A stretch of DNA of 64,000 nt from Cellulomonas sp. PhB143. GTDB taxonomy: Bacteria > Actinomycetota > Actinomycetes > Actinomycetales > Cellulomonadaceae. Below the pieces are notes generated by a model. The model was given only the letters and a program-made list of their open reading frames with translations. It made no database searches and had not been told where the DNA came from. The stretch covers positions 342,701-406,700 of the forward strand of contig NZ_RKIJ01000012.1 in assembly GCF_003752595.1 (NCBI RefSeq). Direction: 5' to 3'. The translations under genes and the position numbers were made by a program. Within the stretch, counting starts at the first letter, position 1. Each line of letters starts with the position of its first letter. Shown one piece after another: positions 49,802 through 59,114 of this stretch.

Positions 49802-50704
49802 TCAGGCGGGGACGAGCACGATCTTTCCCCCGGCCTCGCCGGCCTCGCCCACGCGGTGCGCCTCGGCGACGTCGGCGAGCGGGAAGGTCTGCACCGCGGG
49901 GACGCAGAACCGGCCCGACCCGACCAGCTCGCCGATCTCGCCGAGCACGTACAGCGCGCGCCCGGAGTCGCCGCGGCTGAACCTGACCCCGTGCTCCTGC
50001 GCGCCGCGGAAGTCGGCCACCGTCACGACGTGCTCCGCGCCGCCCGCGAGCCCGATCAGCTCCGGCAGGACTCCGCTGCCGGCGACGTCGAGGGCGGCGT
50101 CGACGCCGTCGGGCGCCAGGGCCCGGACGCGCTCGACCATGCCCTCGCCGTAGGCGACGGGCTCGGCGCCCAGCGTGCGCAGGTAGTCATGGTTCGCCGG
50201 GCCGGCGGTGCCGATCACGCGCATCCCGCGCACGACGGCGAGCTGGACGGCGGCGCTGCCGATGTTGCCCGAGGCGCCGTTGACGAGCACCGTGGCGCCG
50301 GCGGCGACGCCGAGCTGGTCGAGCGAGCGCGCGGCCGTCTCGACGGCGGCCGGCAGCGTCGCGGCCTCGGCGAGCCCCAGGGACTCGGGGACCGGGGCGT
50401 AGAAGGACAGGCACGTCAGCTCGGCCTGGGCCGCCCCGGAGGACGTGGACCCGAACACGCGGTCACCGAGGGCGACGTCCGTGACCCCCTCGCCGAGCTC
50501 GTCGACGACACCGGCCGCCTCGTAGCCCAGCGTCTGCGGGAGCTCGGGGTCCATGAGGCCCTGGCGCTTCTTCCAGTCGCTCGCGTTGACACCGGCGGCG
50601 CGCACCGCGATCCGCACCTCGCCGGGACCCGGGTGCGGGTCCGGCAGGTCCACGATCTCGAGCACCTCCGGGCCGCCGAAGCGGCTGAACCGCGCTGCCT
50701 TCAT
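49802..50704 (-). CDS. NADP-dependent zinc-less alcohol dehydrogenase / quinone oxidoreductase
   Basis: A 300-aa medium-chain dehydrogenase of the quinone oxidoreductase type. It has a GroES-like N half (MKAARFSRFGGPEVLEIVDL, AAGVNASDWKKRQG, LGYEAAGVVDELG) and an NADPH Rossmann half with VLVNGASGNIGSAAVQLAVV. The catalytic zinc ligands of true alcohol dehydrogenases are missing. The ATG at 50704 is clear. It stands alone, 54 bp downstream of the ketopantoate-reductase-like gene on the same strand. Confidence 0.9.
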   Translation of the reverse strand: MKAARFSRFGGPEVLEIVDLPDPHPGPGEVRIAVRAAGVNASDWKKRQGLMDPELPQTLGYEAAGVVDELGEGVTDVALGDRVFGSTSSGAAQAELTCLSFYAPVPESLGLAEAATLPAAVETAARSLDQLGVAAGATVLVNGASGNIGSAAVQLAVVRGMRVIGTAGPANHDYLRTLGAEPVAYGEGMVERVRALAPDGVDAALDVAGSGVLPELIGLAGGAEHVVTVADFRGAQEHGVRFSRGDSGRALYVLGEIGELVGSGRFCVPAVQTFPLADVAEAHRVGEAGEAGGKIVLVPA

Positions 50705-50758
50705 CGTTCGCTCCGATCGGTCCGGGCGGCGCCGCGGTGGTGCGGCGCGCGTCGTCCG

Positions 50759-51814
50759 TCAGTCTGCCGCAGGCGGACGGGACGGGCCCGGCTCCGGCCC
50801 GACGGCGGCGCGCAGCTCCGCGACGGACGTCGCCCCCGGCGTCAGTCCCTCGCGCGCGGCGCGCCGGCCCAGCGCCGCCAGGGCCGCGTTGACCGGGGCC
50901 GCCCGCCCGGAGCGGCGCGCGAGCAGCGCGACCTCGCCGTTGAGGTAGTCGGTCTCGATCGACCCGGACCCGCGCACCAGGGACTGCCACGTCGACCCGC
51001 CGAGCATCGCGGGCTCCCCGGGGACCGGTTCCGCGGAGTAGTCCGACCATGCCTCGCGGACCTCGTCCCGGTCGGGGACGTCGATCCCCGCGGCCGCGAG
51101 GACCTCGCGGCCCTCCGCCTCGGCGGCGCGGCGCACGTCGTCGGCCTCCTCGGCCGCCTCGCCGAGCAGCGCCTGCAGGACGTTGCCCAGGTTCGACAGC
51201 AGCTTGCGGTACTTCCAGCGCATCACGTCCGCCGGCTGCAGCACGCGCAGCTCCGCCGCGCCCCAGTCCGCGGCGAGGGCGTCGAGGAGCCGGCGGTCCG
51301 CGGCCGGGTGCTGCGCGGCGCCGTAGCGCCCGGCGTGGAAGATGCCCCGCAGCGGGTAGCCGCGCACCCACACCTCGCCCGGCTCGATCATCACGGCGGG
51401 GAACCAGACGCAGACCCCGAGCACCCGGGCGAAGTACCGCAGCGCGATCTCCTCGCCGGTCACTCCGTTGAGCGCGGTGAGGATGGGGAGAAGGTCGCCC
51501 GCACGACCGACGACGGCGCCGTCCGCGTCGCGCACCGGCGCGTCCGCCCACTGCGCCACCGCCTCCTGCGCCTGCTGCGTCTTGGTGGTCAGGACCAGGA
51601 CGTCGTCCGTGGTCAGCCGCGCCTCCTCGGGCCCGCTCGCGCTCGGCACGTGCAGCGTCGGCGAGGCGTCCGGGCAGCGCAGGGTCAGCCCGCGCCCCGC
51701 CAGCGCCCGCGCGTGCTCCCCGCGCGCGACGAGCAGCACGTCCTTGCCCGCGCTCGCCAGCAGCCCGCCGATCGCGCTGCCCACCGCTCCTGCCCCCACG
51801 AACACGTAGCGCAC
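50759..51814 (-). CDS. ketopantoate reductase family protein
   Basis: A 351-aa NADP-dependent dehydrogenase of the ApbA/PanE fold. The cofactor loop is VFVGAGAVGSAIGGLLASAG, the C-terminal domain contains MRWKYRKLLSNLGN with the catalytic Lys, and GSGSIETDYLNGEVALLAR gives the late Asp/Asn motif. True PanE makes pantoate for coenzyme A, but actinobacteria carry several family members, so the substrate is unsure. The gene is on the same strand as its neighbours with short gaps. Confidence 0.85.
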   Translation of the reverse strand: MRYVFVGAGAVGSAIGGLLASAGKDVLLVARGEHARALAGRGLTLRCPDASPTLHVPSASGPEEARLTTDDVLVLTTKTQQAQEAVAQWADAPVRDADGAVVGRAGDLLPILTALNGVTGEEIALRYFARVLGVCVWFPAVMIEPGEVWVRGYPLRGIFHAGRYGAAQHPAADRRLLDALAADWGAAELRVLQPADVMRWKYRKLLSNLGNVLQALLGEAAEEADDVRRAAEAEGREVLAAAGIDVPDRDEVREAWSDYSAEPVPGEPAMLGGSTWQSLVRGSGSIETDYLNGEVALLARRSGRAAPVNAALAALGRRAAREGLTPGATSVAELRAAVGPEPGPSRPPAAD

Positions 51815-51869
51815 CGCGTCCCACCCCTCGCTGGATCTCGGCTCCGGTCCGTGCCAGCGTACGGCGCGG

Positions 51870-52745
51870 CTACCCGGCGACGGTGTCGAGCCCGGCGACG
51901 ACGTCGTCGGGCAGGACGAGCTGCGCGGCCGCGAGGTTCTCGCGCAGGTGCGCCACCTTCGAGGTCCCGGGGATGACGACCATGTTCGGCGAGCGCTGCA
52001 GCAGCCACGCGAGCGCCACGGCCTGCGGGGCGGCGCCCAGGCGCCCCGCGACGGCGTCGAGCGTCCCGGACTGCAGCGGGCTGAACCCGCCGAGCGGCCA
52101 GAACGCCGTGTACGCCACGCGCTGCTCGGCGAGGGACGCGATCAGCGCCTCGTCACCCCGGTGCGCCAGGTTGTACCAGTTCTGCACGGTCACGACCGGT
52201 GCGATCGCCTGGGCCTCGGCGACCTGGTCCGCGTCGACGACCGAGAGCCCGAGGTGGCGCACCAGCCCCTCGTCGCGCATCTGTGCCAGCGCGCCGAACG
52301 GCTCCGCGAGCGATCCCGGCACCGGCGAGTGGCCGTCGGCGCCGCCGCCGACCCGCAGGTTCACGACGTCGAGCACGTCGGTCCCGAGCGTGCGCAGGTT
52401 CGAGACGACCTGCTCGCGCAGCTGCTCGGGGGAGCGGGCGTGCAGCCACGCGCCGTCGTCCCCGCGGACGGAGCCGACCTTGGTGACGACGTGGACGTCG
52501 TCGGCCGCCGTGAGCGCGTCGCGGACGATCTCGTTGGTGACGTGCGGGCCGTAGAAGTCGGCGGTGTCGATGTGGTTCACGCCGGCGTCGATCGCGGCGC
52601 GGACGACGCGGACGGCCTCGTCGCGGTCGGCGGGCGGGCCCCAGACTCCGGGACCGGCGAGCTGCATCGCGCCGTAGCCGGTGCGGGTCAGGGTCAGGCC
52701 CTGCGCGGTCGTGAAGCTGCCGCCGAGGGCGGGTGCGGTGGTCAT
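51870..52745 (-). CDS. aldo/keto reductase
   Basis: A 291-aa NADPH-dependent oxidoreductase. It has the aldo/keto signature pattern NHIDTADFYGPHVTNEIV with catalytic Asp and Tyr, VVTKVGSVRG with the Lys, and VIPGTSKVAHLRENLAAA at the cofactor site. The ATG at 52745 fits the family start. It is divergent from the XRE regulator at 52879, which may control it. The substrate is unknown. Confidence 0.92.
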   Translation of the reverse strand: MTTAPALGGSFTTAQGLTLTRTGYGAMQLAGPGVWGPPADRDEAVRVVRAAIDAGVNHIDTADFYGPHVTNEIVRDALTAADDVHVVTKVGSVRGDDGAWLHARSPEQLREQVVSNLRTLGTDVLDVVNLRVGGGADGHSPVPGSLAEPFGALAQMRDEGLVRHLGLSVVDADQVAEAQAIAPVVTVQNWYNLAHRGDEALIASLAEQRVAYTAFWPLGGFSPLQSGTLDAVAGRLGAAPQAVALAWLLQRSPNMVVIPGTSKVAHLRENLAAAQLVLPDDVVAGLDTVAG

Positions 52746-52878
52746 GTCGGTCTCCTCGCTGTGGTGTCCTGCTCTGCCCACCATCCTTCGCGCGGCCCGG
52801 CGCGCGGACCAGAGCCCCCGCGGTCCTGGGTGGCGCAGGACCAGGCACGCGGCCGTCCCCGCGGCCTACGGTGGGCGC

Positions 52879-53721
52879 ATGAGCGACGCGTCGAACCCGC
52901 TGGGCGAGTACCTGCGCGCCCGTCGTGAGCTCGTCACCCCGGCGGACGCCGGGATCCCGGTGCTCGGGGTGCGCCGCGTGCCCGGGCTGCGCCGCGAGGA
53001 GGTGGCGATGCTCGCCGGCATCAGCGCCGACTACTACCTGCGCCTCGAGCAGGGCCGCGACCGCAACCCGTCGGTCCAGGTCCTGGAGTCTCTCGCGTCG
53101 GTGCTCCGCCTGGACGACGACGGTGTGGCCCACCTCCTGCAGCTCGGTGCCGACCGGCCGCGGCGCTCGCGGCGGCGGCCGCGGCGCGAGAGCGTGCCGA
53201 CGGGGATCGCGCGCCTCGTCGCGACGCTCGGGCTGCCCGCCTTCGTCGAGGGGCGCTACTTCGACGTCCTCGCCGTCAACCCGCTGGCGACGGCGCTGTC
53301 CCCACGTCTCGTCGTCGGCGCGAACCGGCTGCGCGACGTGTTCCTCGACCCCGCCGAGCGCGACCTCTACCCGGGCTGGCCCGAGGCGACGCGGCGCCTG
53401 GTGGCCGGGTTCCGCGAGTCCGTCGGCACCGACACGGACGACCCGCGCTTCATCGAGCTCGTCGGCGAGCTGTCCCTCGCGAGCCCGCGCTTCCGCGAGC
53501 TGTGGGCACGGCACGACGTCCACGCCCGGGAGGGGACGACGTCGCTGCTCGACCACCCCGTCGTCGGCGAGCTGCGGCTCAACCGGGAGAAGCTCGCCGT
53601 CGGCGGCGCGGACGGCCAGATGCTCGTCGTCTACCACCCGGACGCGGGCAGCGACGCCGCGGACCGGCTCGCGGTGCTCGCGTCGTCCGCGCTGCCCGCG
53701 GCGAAGGACGCGGCCCGGTGA
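52879..53721 (+). CDS. XRE-type regulator with MmyB-like ligand domain
   Basis: A 280-aa regulator. The N-terminal HTH is unusual in having the actinobacterial form [18 protein letters not shown], then [40 protein letters not shown]. The C-terminal MmyB-like domain ([60 protein letters not shown]) probably binds a small hydrophobic ligand. It is divergent from the aldo/keto reductase gene and overlaps the YnfA gene by 4 bp. Confidence 0.92.
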   Translation: MSDASNPLGEYLRARRELVTPADAGIPVLGVRRVPGLRREEVAMLAGISADYYLRLEQGRDRNPSVQVLESLASVLRLDDDGVAHLLQLGADRPRRSRRRPRRESVPTGIARLVATLGLPAFVEGRYFDVLAVNPLATALSPRLVVGANRLRDVFLDPAERDLYPGWPEATRRLVAGFRESVGTDTDDPRFIELVGELSLASPRFRELWARHDVHAREGTTSLLDHPVVGELRLNREKLAVGGADGQMLVVYHPDAGSDAADRLAVLASSALPAAKDAAR

Positions 53722-54053
53722 CGGTGCTGCGGTCGGTGGTCCTGTTCGCCGTCGCCGCGGTGTTCGAGATCGGCGGGACGTGGCTCGTGTGGCAGGGCGT
53801 GCGCGAGCACCGGGGCTGGGTGTGGGTCGGCGCCGGGGTGGTCGCGCTCGGGCTCTACGGGTTCTTCGCGACCCTCCAGCCGGACGCCAGCTTCGGCCGG
53901 ATCCTCGCCGCGTACGGCGGGGTGTTCGTCGCCGGGTCCCTCGCCTGGGGGATGCTCGTCGACGGCTTCCGGCCCGACCGCTGGGACGTCGTCGGGGCGC
54001 TCGTCTGCCTCGTCGGGTTCGCGATGATCATGTACGCGCCGCGGCACGGCTGA
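53718..54053 (+). CDS. YnfA/UPF0060 family small membrane protein
   Basis: A 111-aa protein with four predicted helices, homologous in pattern to YnfA ([79 protein letters not shown]). The GTG start overlaps the XRE gene stop (GTGA), implying translational coupling. YnfA-like proteins are related in shape to small multidrug transporters, but their role is debated. Confidence 0.93.
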   Translation: MTVLRSVVLFAVAAVFEIGGTWLVWQGVREHRGWVWVGAGVVALGLYGFFATLQPDASFGRILAAYGGVFVAGSLAWGMLVDGFRPDRWDVVGALVCLVGFAMIMYAPRHG

Positions 54054-54072
54054 GCGGCGGCCGGTCCGGCGG

Positions 54073-55134
54073 TCAGCGGACCGTCACGTCCCGGTGCCAC
54101 GACTGCGTGACGTAGGTCGTCTCGAACCCGAGCGACCGGTACAGGTCGGTGGCGCCCGTGGGGGAGTCCGCGTCGACCTCGAGCGCGACGCTCGCCCGGC
54201 CGCGCTCGGCGGCGTCCGCGAGCACGGCGTCGAGCAGCGCGCTCGCCATCCCTCGGCCGCGGGCCGTGCGCAGCACCCCGAGGTAGTCGACGTAGCTCGC
54301 GACGGGCTCGCCGTCGTCGTCGAGCGAGGCCGTGGCGACCAGGGCGCCGGCCGGGACCGCGGCGCCGTCGTCCCCGTCGACGAGCTCGCCCAGCCACCAG
54401 TGGTCCCACCGGTGCCCGGGGTCCTCGCGGAGCCGGGCGACGAACTCGTCGAACGTCTCGGTGTGGTGGTTGAAGTGGTCGGCGAACGCCTCCTCCAGCA
54501 CGTCGTGGACGGCGACCACGTCGCGCTCGTCGGGCAGCCCGTCGTCGCCCTGCCGCACGAGCCGCACACGCACCCCCGGCCCCGGCGGGCGGGGGTCGAG
54601 GTCCGCGTCCCCCACGGGGCGGCGCATCTGCAACCAGGTCCGCACGTGCAGGTAGCCGGCCGCGGCGAGGCGACGCTGCTGGCGCTCGTCCGGCTCGAAC
54701 GCGCCGCTGTCGAGCTGGGTCGCGTCGCGGCCCCGGGCGCGGGCCAGCTCGCCCGCTGCCCGCTCGGCCCAGGCGAAGAGCCCGGCGGCGAGCGCGTCGC
54801 CCTCGGCGTCGCCGAGGTCCGGGTCGACGAGGACGGCCACCAGCACGCGTCCCGCGGCGCGGTCGTGCGCCGTGGCCCAGGCGCGCAGCACCGCTGCGTC
54901 GTCGCGGACGGCGAGGTGGGCGCGCGTCGCCGCGCCGGGCCCGGTCACCTCCGCCTGGACGTCGGCGACCTGCGCTGACGCGCGCCCGCGCGCCGCCGCC
55001 TCGTGCCGCGACCGCAGGGTCCACAGATCGTCGACGTCGTCCGGCCCCGGGGCATACGCGCGCCACCGTGGCGGCAGGGTAGGCAGGGCCGGGGCGGGGG
55101 TCTCGGGAGTCTCGGGGAAGCTGCTCACGACCAC
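54073..55134 (-). CDS. GNAT family N-acetyltransferase
   Basis: A 353-aa cytoplasmic acetyltransferase with two GNAT-like halves, as in MshD or Eis-related enzymes. The C-terminal half holds the acetyl-CoA motif LGVLRTARGRGMASALLDAV (R-x-x-G-x-G/A pattern) and ATDLYRSLGFETTYVTQSW. The N half (RWRAYAPGPDDVDDLWTLRS) lacks a clear CoA loop. GTG 55134 has GGAGGA at good distance; GTG 55128 is an alternative. It lies behind a long leader with a short ORF and a promoter of WhiB7 type, which suggests induction by ribosome-targeting drugs. The substrate is unknown. Confidence 0.88.
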   Translation of the reverse strand: MVVSSFPETPETPAPALPTLPPRWRAYAPGPDDVDDLWTLRSRHEAAARGRASAQVADVQAEVTGPGAATRAHLAVRDDAAVLRAWATAHDRAAGRVLVAVLVDPDLGDAEGDALAAGLFAWAERAAGELARARGRDATQLDSGAFEPDERQQRRLAAAGYLHVRTWLQMRRPVGDADLDPRPPGPGVRVRLVRQGDDGLPDERDVVAVHDVLEEAFADHFNHHTETFDEFVARLREDPGHRWDHWWLGELVDGDDGAAVPAGALVATASLDDDGEPVASYVDYLGVLRTARGRGMASALLDAVLADAAERGRASVALEVDADSPTGATDLYRSLGFETTYVTQSWHRDVTVR

Positions 55135-55345
55135 GATCTTCCTCCGGCGCGGGAGGCGGGGCGAGTCGCGTCCGGGCAGGGGAATGCCCGCGGGCTGACG
55201 GATCAGATCCGTCCGTCGTGCTGGACGAGGGCACGACTCCCGCGGGCACCGGTGGCTGCGTCGGGATTCGCCTGCCGTCGTCCCCGCCTGAGCGGGGAGA
55301 CCGGGGGCGGACCGGCTCAGCTGCCGTCCGTTCGATGCGCGACGG
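55135..55345 (-). promoter_or_regulatory. structured 5' leader of the GNAT gene
   Basis: Between the short ORF and the GNAT start there are about 210 bases without a gene. They contain hairpin arms GTCGTGC (55215-55221)/GCACGAC (55231-55237) and GACGGATC (55197-55204)/GATCCGTC (55206-55213). This layout suits transcription attenuation controlled by translation of the upstream leader peptide. It does not match a riboswitch class that I can recognise. Confidence 0.45.
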
Positions 55346-55396
55346 TTAGCGCGCAACCACCTCAAGAGTCCGAAGAATATTCACTTCCAGGACCAC
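55346..55396 (-). CDS. short leader ORF upstream of the GNAT gene
   Basis: A 16-codon frame VVLEVNILRTLEVVAR ends at TAA. A very strong SD (GGGAGAGGAGG) lies at its 5' end, so GTG 55396, CTG 55390 or GTG 55384 could be the true start. Codons such as ATT, CTT and AAT are unlike the surrounding genes, which points to selection on RNA. The first transcribed bases are predicted only about 10 nt upstream. A leader peptide controlling the downstream acetyltransferase by attenuation is the natural reading, unproven. Confidence 0.5.
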   Translation of the reverse strand: MVLEVNILRTLEVVAR

Positions 55397-55417
55397 CTCC
55401 TCTCCCTTGTGCAGACG

Positions 55418-55455
55418 ACGCTACGCCTGCCGGGCGGGCACGCCAAGGGGTTTTT
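55418..55455 (-). promoter_or_regulatory. WhiB7/WblC-type promoter
   Basis: Read on the minus strand: AAAAA, four bases, -35 TTGGCG (55441-55446), 17-bp spacer, -10 TAGCGT (55418-55423). An AT tract just upstream of -35 is the WhiB7 hallmark. It would start transcription right before the short leader ORF. Confidence 0.55.
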
Positions 55456-55486
55456 CCGAGGGCGAAGGAGGTCGGGGAGGGGCGGC

Positions 55487-55759
55487 TCAGTGGGTGACGA
55501 CGGCGACCACGAAGAGCACGAATGCGACGGCGCTCACCACGAGTCCGATCAGGGCCACCATGTTGAGCCGGCCCGCACGCCGCCCGCGACCCAGCGCGAG
55601 GCCGCTGACGACGAGGCCCCCGACCGACATGATCGGGCCGAACACGAAGAGACCGGTGATTCCGAGCAGCAGTCCGAAGAAGCCGAGGAACTGGTCCGCG
55701 CCGTCGGGCTCGGCGCCCGGGGCCGGGGCGGGTCGTGAGCGGTCGCCGGGCTGCGGCAT
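55487..55759 (-). CDS. small DUF4190-like membrane protein
   Basis: A 90-aa protein starting MPQPGDRSRPAPAPGAEPDG with a Pro-rich N terminus, then two membrane helices (FLGFFGLLLGITGLFVFGPI and LNMVALIGLVVSAVAFVLFV) joined by a Gly/Arg loop SGLALGRGRRAGR. This is the pattern of DUF4190 proteins. It stands between the MFS operon and the GNAT leader on the same strand. No function is known. Confidence 0.75.
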   Translation of the reverse strand: MPQPGDRSRPAPAPGAEPDGADQFLGFFGLLLGITGLFVFGPIMSVGGLVVSGLALGRGRRAGRLNMVALIGLVVSAVAFVLFVVAVVTH

Positions 55760-55905
55760 GCGGTTCTCCGATGGTCGTGCGGGGGACGGCGCGGGCTGGG
55801 GCCCGAGGGCGCCGCTCGTGCGGGCGGCCGCTCGCACGGACACCACGGGGCCCGCGCCAGTGTCCTCCCGCGGCGCGGGCCCTGTCGAACGGCGGTGCCG
55901 GGCGC

Positions 55906-57504
55906 TCAGACCGTCGCCGGGCCCGCCGGGGCGTCCGTCGCGCCCGCCTCGGCACCCTTGCGCCGCCCGCGCAGCAGCGAGTACGTCACGCCGAACATGA
56001 TCGTGAAGAACACCGCGAAGACGAGCATCGTCAGCCGGTACGCGTCGATGTACGCGTCCTGCGCGCTCGCGGTGACCTGCTGGAGGAGGTCGGTGCCCTG
56101 CGCCCAGCCGGGGACGTCGTCGTCCGAGAACCAGCCGATCACCTGGCCCTGCTGCGAGGGCGTGAGGCCCAGGTCGCCGAGGCGCTCGCCGAGGCCGCGC
56201 CCGAGGCCGCCGTAGAGCAGCGTCGAGCTGAGCGCGAGGCCGAGGGCGAAGGACGCCTGGCCGATGGCGGGCTTGCTCGCGACGGTCGCCCCCACGAGGT
56301 CCGGCGGCGGCACGGCCACGAAGAACTGCCCGGCGGAGGTCTCGGTGAGCATGCGCGAGAAGCCGCCGACGACGAGCCCGACCCCGAACACCCAGTACGG
56401 CGTGCTCAGCCCGGCGGTCGCGAAGACGTACATGGCGATCGCCACCCCGGCGAGCCCCACGAGCACGAGCGACTGCGGCGACCGTCCCCGGGTCGCGAGC
56501 CGACCCGCGGCGAACGCGCCGAGCACCATCGCGATCGTGGCCGGGAGCTGGCGCACGGTGACCTCGAGCGGGGAGTAGGCGTACACGTACTGCCACAGCA
56601 GCGAGAGCTGCAGCGTCATGACGGCCTGCCACATGTTGAACGAGACGTCCGCCGAGAGCGCCCCGGCGAGGTCGCGGTTCTTGAACAGGTGCACCGGCAG
56701 CGCCGGCTCCTCGTGGTGCAGCTCCCAGCGCAGGAACGCCACGAGCGCGACGACCCCGACGACGAGGGGCACGATCACGCCGACGGTCAGCCAGCCGGCG
56801 CTGGCGGAGCTCACGCCCCAGATCACGCCGACGAGCCCGAGGGCGACCAGCACGAGACCCACAGGGTCGGAGCGCCGCCGGTGGACCGCCTTCGAGCGCG
56901 GGACGTAGGCCCTGTTCAGCACGAGGGCCGCGATGCCGACGACCGGGACCACGAGGTAGCCGAGCCGCCACGACCCGCCGATCAGGGCGCCGCCGAGGAT
57001 CGTCAGGGGCAGGGCGAAGCCGACCTGCCCGGTGAAGTACAGGGACATCGCGCGGGGCACCCGGTCGGGAGCCACCGTGCGGATGAGCGCCATCGACAGG
57101 GCGAGGGTGCCGGCGAGCCCGATACCGGTGATCACGCGCCCGATGATGTAGACGAGCGTGTCCGCGGCCAGTGCCGTCACGACGCCGCCGAGCACGAGCG
57201 CGACCGCGCACCACAGCAGGGTCAGGCGGCGCCCGAACCGGTCGCCGATGGTGCCCACCGTGAGGATCGAGGCGGCCATCGCGAGCGTCGCCGCGGACGC
57301 GGCGAACGAGCGCTGGGACGCGGACATGCCGAGCTCGCCCGCGGCCGACGCGATGGCGGTGTTGTGGATCGAGACGTCGGCGGCCTGCGCCACCCCGGCG
57401 ACGGTGAGCGCGAGGATCGCGGCGCCCGGGCGGCGGGCGACGCCGTCCGCCGGGGGAGCGGCGGTGCCGGTGCCGCCCGCCGTCCCGCCGCCCGTCGCGC
57501 TCAT
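55906..57504 (-). CDS. MFS transporter, DHA2-like (downstream copy)
   Basis: A 532-aa transporter with 12-14 helices. MFS motif A appears as TIGDRFGRRLTLLW and the export-type motif C region as YFTGQVGFALPLTILGGALI. Its gene overlaps the amidohydrolase start by 4 bp, so it is the last member of a three-gene operon. It shares detailed wording with the first-gene MFS (NMWQAV, WQYVY-YSPLEV, SQQG), so the two are paralogues that arose by duplication. The substrate is likely linked to the amidohydrolase between them. Confidence 0.9.
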   Translation of the reverse strand: MSATGGGTAGGTGTAAPPADGVARRPGAAILALTVAGVAQAADVSIHNTAIASAAGELGMSASQRSFAASAATLAMAASILTVGTIGDRFGRRLTLLWCAVALVLGGVVTALAADTLVYIIGRVITGIGLAGTLALSMALIRTVAPDRVPRAMSLYFTGQVGFALPLTILGGALIGGSWRLGYLVVPVVGIAALVLNRAYVPRSKAVHRRRSDPVGLVLVALGLVGVIWGVSSASAGWLTVGVIVPLVVGVVALVAFLRWELHHEEPALPVHLFKNRDLAGALSADVSFNMWQAVMTLQLSLLWQYVYAYSPLEVTVRQLPATIAMVLGAFAAGRLATRGRSPQSLVLVGLAGVAIAMYVFATAGLSTPYWVFGVGLVVGGFSRMLTETSAGQFFVAVPPPDLVGATVASKPAIGQASFALGLALSSTLLYGGLGRGLGERLGDLGLTPSQQGQVIGWFSDDDVPGWAQGTDLLQQVTASAQDAYIDAYRLTMLVFAVFFTIMFGVTYSLLRGRRKGAEAGATDAPAGPATV

Positions 57505-59114
57505 GACGCGTCGTGGACGGTCGCGCCGCGCTTGAAGGTGCGCACCACGGCGATGTCCTTGATGGCGTCGACCGGGACCTCGAGCGGGTTCGCGTCGAGC
57601 ACGGCGAGGTCCGCGAGCTTGCCGACCTCGATCGATCCCCGGTCGTCCTCCGTGCGGTGCTCGTAGGCGGCGTCGATGGTCAGCGCCCGCAGCCCCTCGA
57701 GCGGCGTGACCCGCTCTCCCTGCCCGAGGACGACGCCGGACAGCGACGTGCGCGCGACCGACGTCCAGAGCAGAACGAGCGGGTTGATGGGCGTGATCGG
57801 GAAGTCGGAGTGGTTCGTGGGTCGCAGGCCCTTGTCGATCGCGGACCGCATCGGCGAGATGGCGAAGGCGCGGTCCTCGCCGAAGTTCTTGATGTGGATG
57901 TCGCCGAACAGGTACGTGTGGATCGTGAACATCGACGGCTCGAAGCCGAGCTCGACGTAGTCGTCGAGCTGGTCGTGCCGCATGACCTGGGAGTGGATCG
58001 GGACCGTGCGCCCGGTCGGCGTCGCGCCCGCGGCCACCGCCGCGCGGTGCGCGTCGAGGAGGCGGTCGACGGCGGCGTCGCCGTTGCAGTGGGCGAAGAC
58101 CTGCACCCCGTGCCGGTACGCGGTCTCGACGAGCGAGTTCGCGTCGCCCTGCTCGATGTTGGCCAGCCCGTGCCAGTGCTGCTCGCCGCCCGGCCCGCCG
58201 GTCTCGTACTCCTGCGTGACGAACGCCGTCCGGCCCTGCGGAGAGCCGTCGATGATGAGCTTGACGCCCTGGACCGTGTGGCCGTGCGACGTGGTGCCGA
58301 CGATCCCGGACTCGATGGCCTCGTCGAGCTCGTTGTAGATCACCAGCGAGCGCACGTCGACGGGGAGGCGTCCCTGCTCGGCGGCGGCGCGGACCTGCTC
58401 GATCTGCTTGATGCTCGCGGCGCCGTCCTGCACGGTCGTCATGCCCCAGCGGGCGTACTCGCGCAGCATCGCCTCGAGCTCCGCCTCGCCGTAGTCGAGG
58501 AGGCTGAACACGAGCGGCATCCACGCCTGCTCCCACAGCTCGCCGGACGGGACGTCGGTCCCCGGCAGGCGCACGATCGTCCCGCCGTCGGGGTTCGCGA
58601 CGCCCGGCACGTACCCGGCGTCCTCGAGCACCCGGGTGTTGACGACGCCGCCGTGCCCGGAGACGTTGACGAGCACCACGCGGTGGTCGGGGAACTCGGC
58701 ATCGAGCATCTCCGCCGTGATGAGGCCGCCGTCGTCCATCTGGTCGGGGAAGTAGCCCCAGCCGATGACGTAGCCGCCCGGCTCCGGAGCGTTGCGGTCC
58801 TTGGCCTCGTGCAGCTTGCGCAGCACGTCCGCGACCGTGCGGGTGTCGCCGACCGGCGGGGTCTGCAGCGCCGCGTGCTTGACGTACGGGGCGCCCATCG
58901 AGACGTGGCTGTGGGCGTCGACGAAGCCGGGGACGACGGTGCGGCCCGACAGGTCCACGCGCTTGGTGCCGGGGCCGGCCAGCGCGGCGATCTCCTCCGT
59001 CGTGCCGACGGCGGTGATGATCCCGTCGGTGACGGCGACCGCCTCGGCGACGGTGCCGGCGTCGTCCACCGTCAGGACGGTCGCACCGGTGAGGATCAGG
59101 TCGGGGGTGCTCAT
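57501..59114 (-). CDS. YtcJ-like metal-dependent amidohydrolase
   Basis: A 537-aa amidohydrolase of the YtcJ/exoenzyme-regulatory AepA type. It has an N-terminal beta-sandwich, then GRTVVPGFVDAHSHVSMGAP with the H-x-H metal motif, GVKLIIDGSPQGRTA, VFAHCNGDAAVDRLLDAH, and the late NHSDFPITPINPL with an Asp. The family hydrolyses C-N bonds of cyclic or acyl amides. ATG 59114 overlaps the upstream MFS stop and its own stop overlaps the downstream MFS start. Substrate uptake and product export by the two flanking MFS proteins is a reasonable guess. Confidence 0.9.
   Translation of the reverse strand: MSTPDLILTGATVLTVDDAGTVAEAVAVTDGIITAVGTTEEIAALAGPGTKRVDLSGRTVVPGFVDAHSHVSMGAPYVKHAALQTPPVGDTRTVADVLRKLHEAKDRNAPEPGGYVIGWGYFPDQMDDGGLITAEMLDAEFPDHRVVLVNVSGHGGVVNTRVLEDAGYVPGVANPDGGTIVRLPGTDVPSGELWEQAWMPLVFSLLDYGEAELEAMLREYARWGMTTVQDGAASIKQIEQVRAAAEQGRLPVDVRSLVIYNELDEAIESGIVGTTSHGHTVQGVKLIIDGSPQGRTAFVTQEYETGGPGGEQHWHGLANIEQGDANSLVETAYRHGVQVFAHCNGDAAVDRLLDAHRAAVAAGATPTGRTVPIHSQVMRHDQLDDYVELGFEPSMFTIHTYLFGDIHIKNFGEDRAFAISPMRSAIDKGLRPTNHSDFPITPINPLVLLWTSVARTSLSGVVLGQGERVTPLEGLRALTIDAAYEHRTEDDRGSIEVGKLADLAVLDANPLEVPVDAIKDIAVVRTFKRGATVHDAS

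Noticed and set aside
55135..55345. Riboswitch (c-di-AMP ydaO or cobalamin type) before the GNAT gene
   Set aside because: A few bases (GCGAATCC, GCCACCGG) recall these classes, but motif order and core sequences do not fit.
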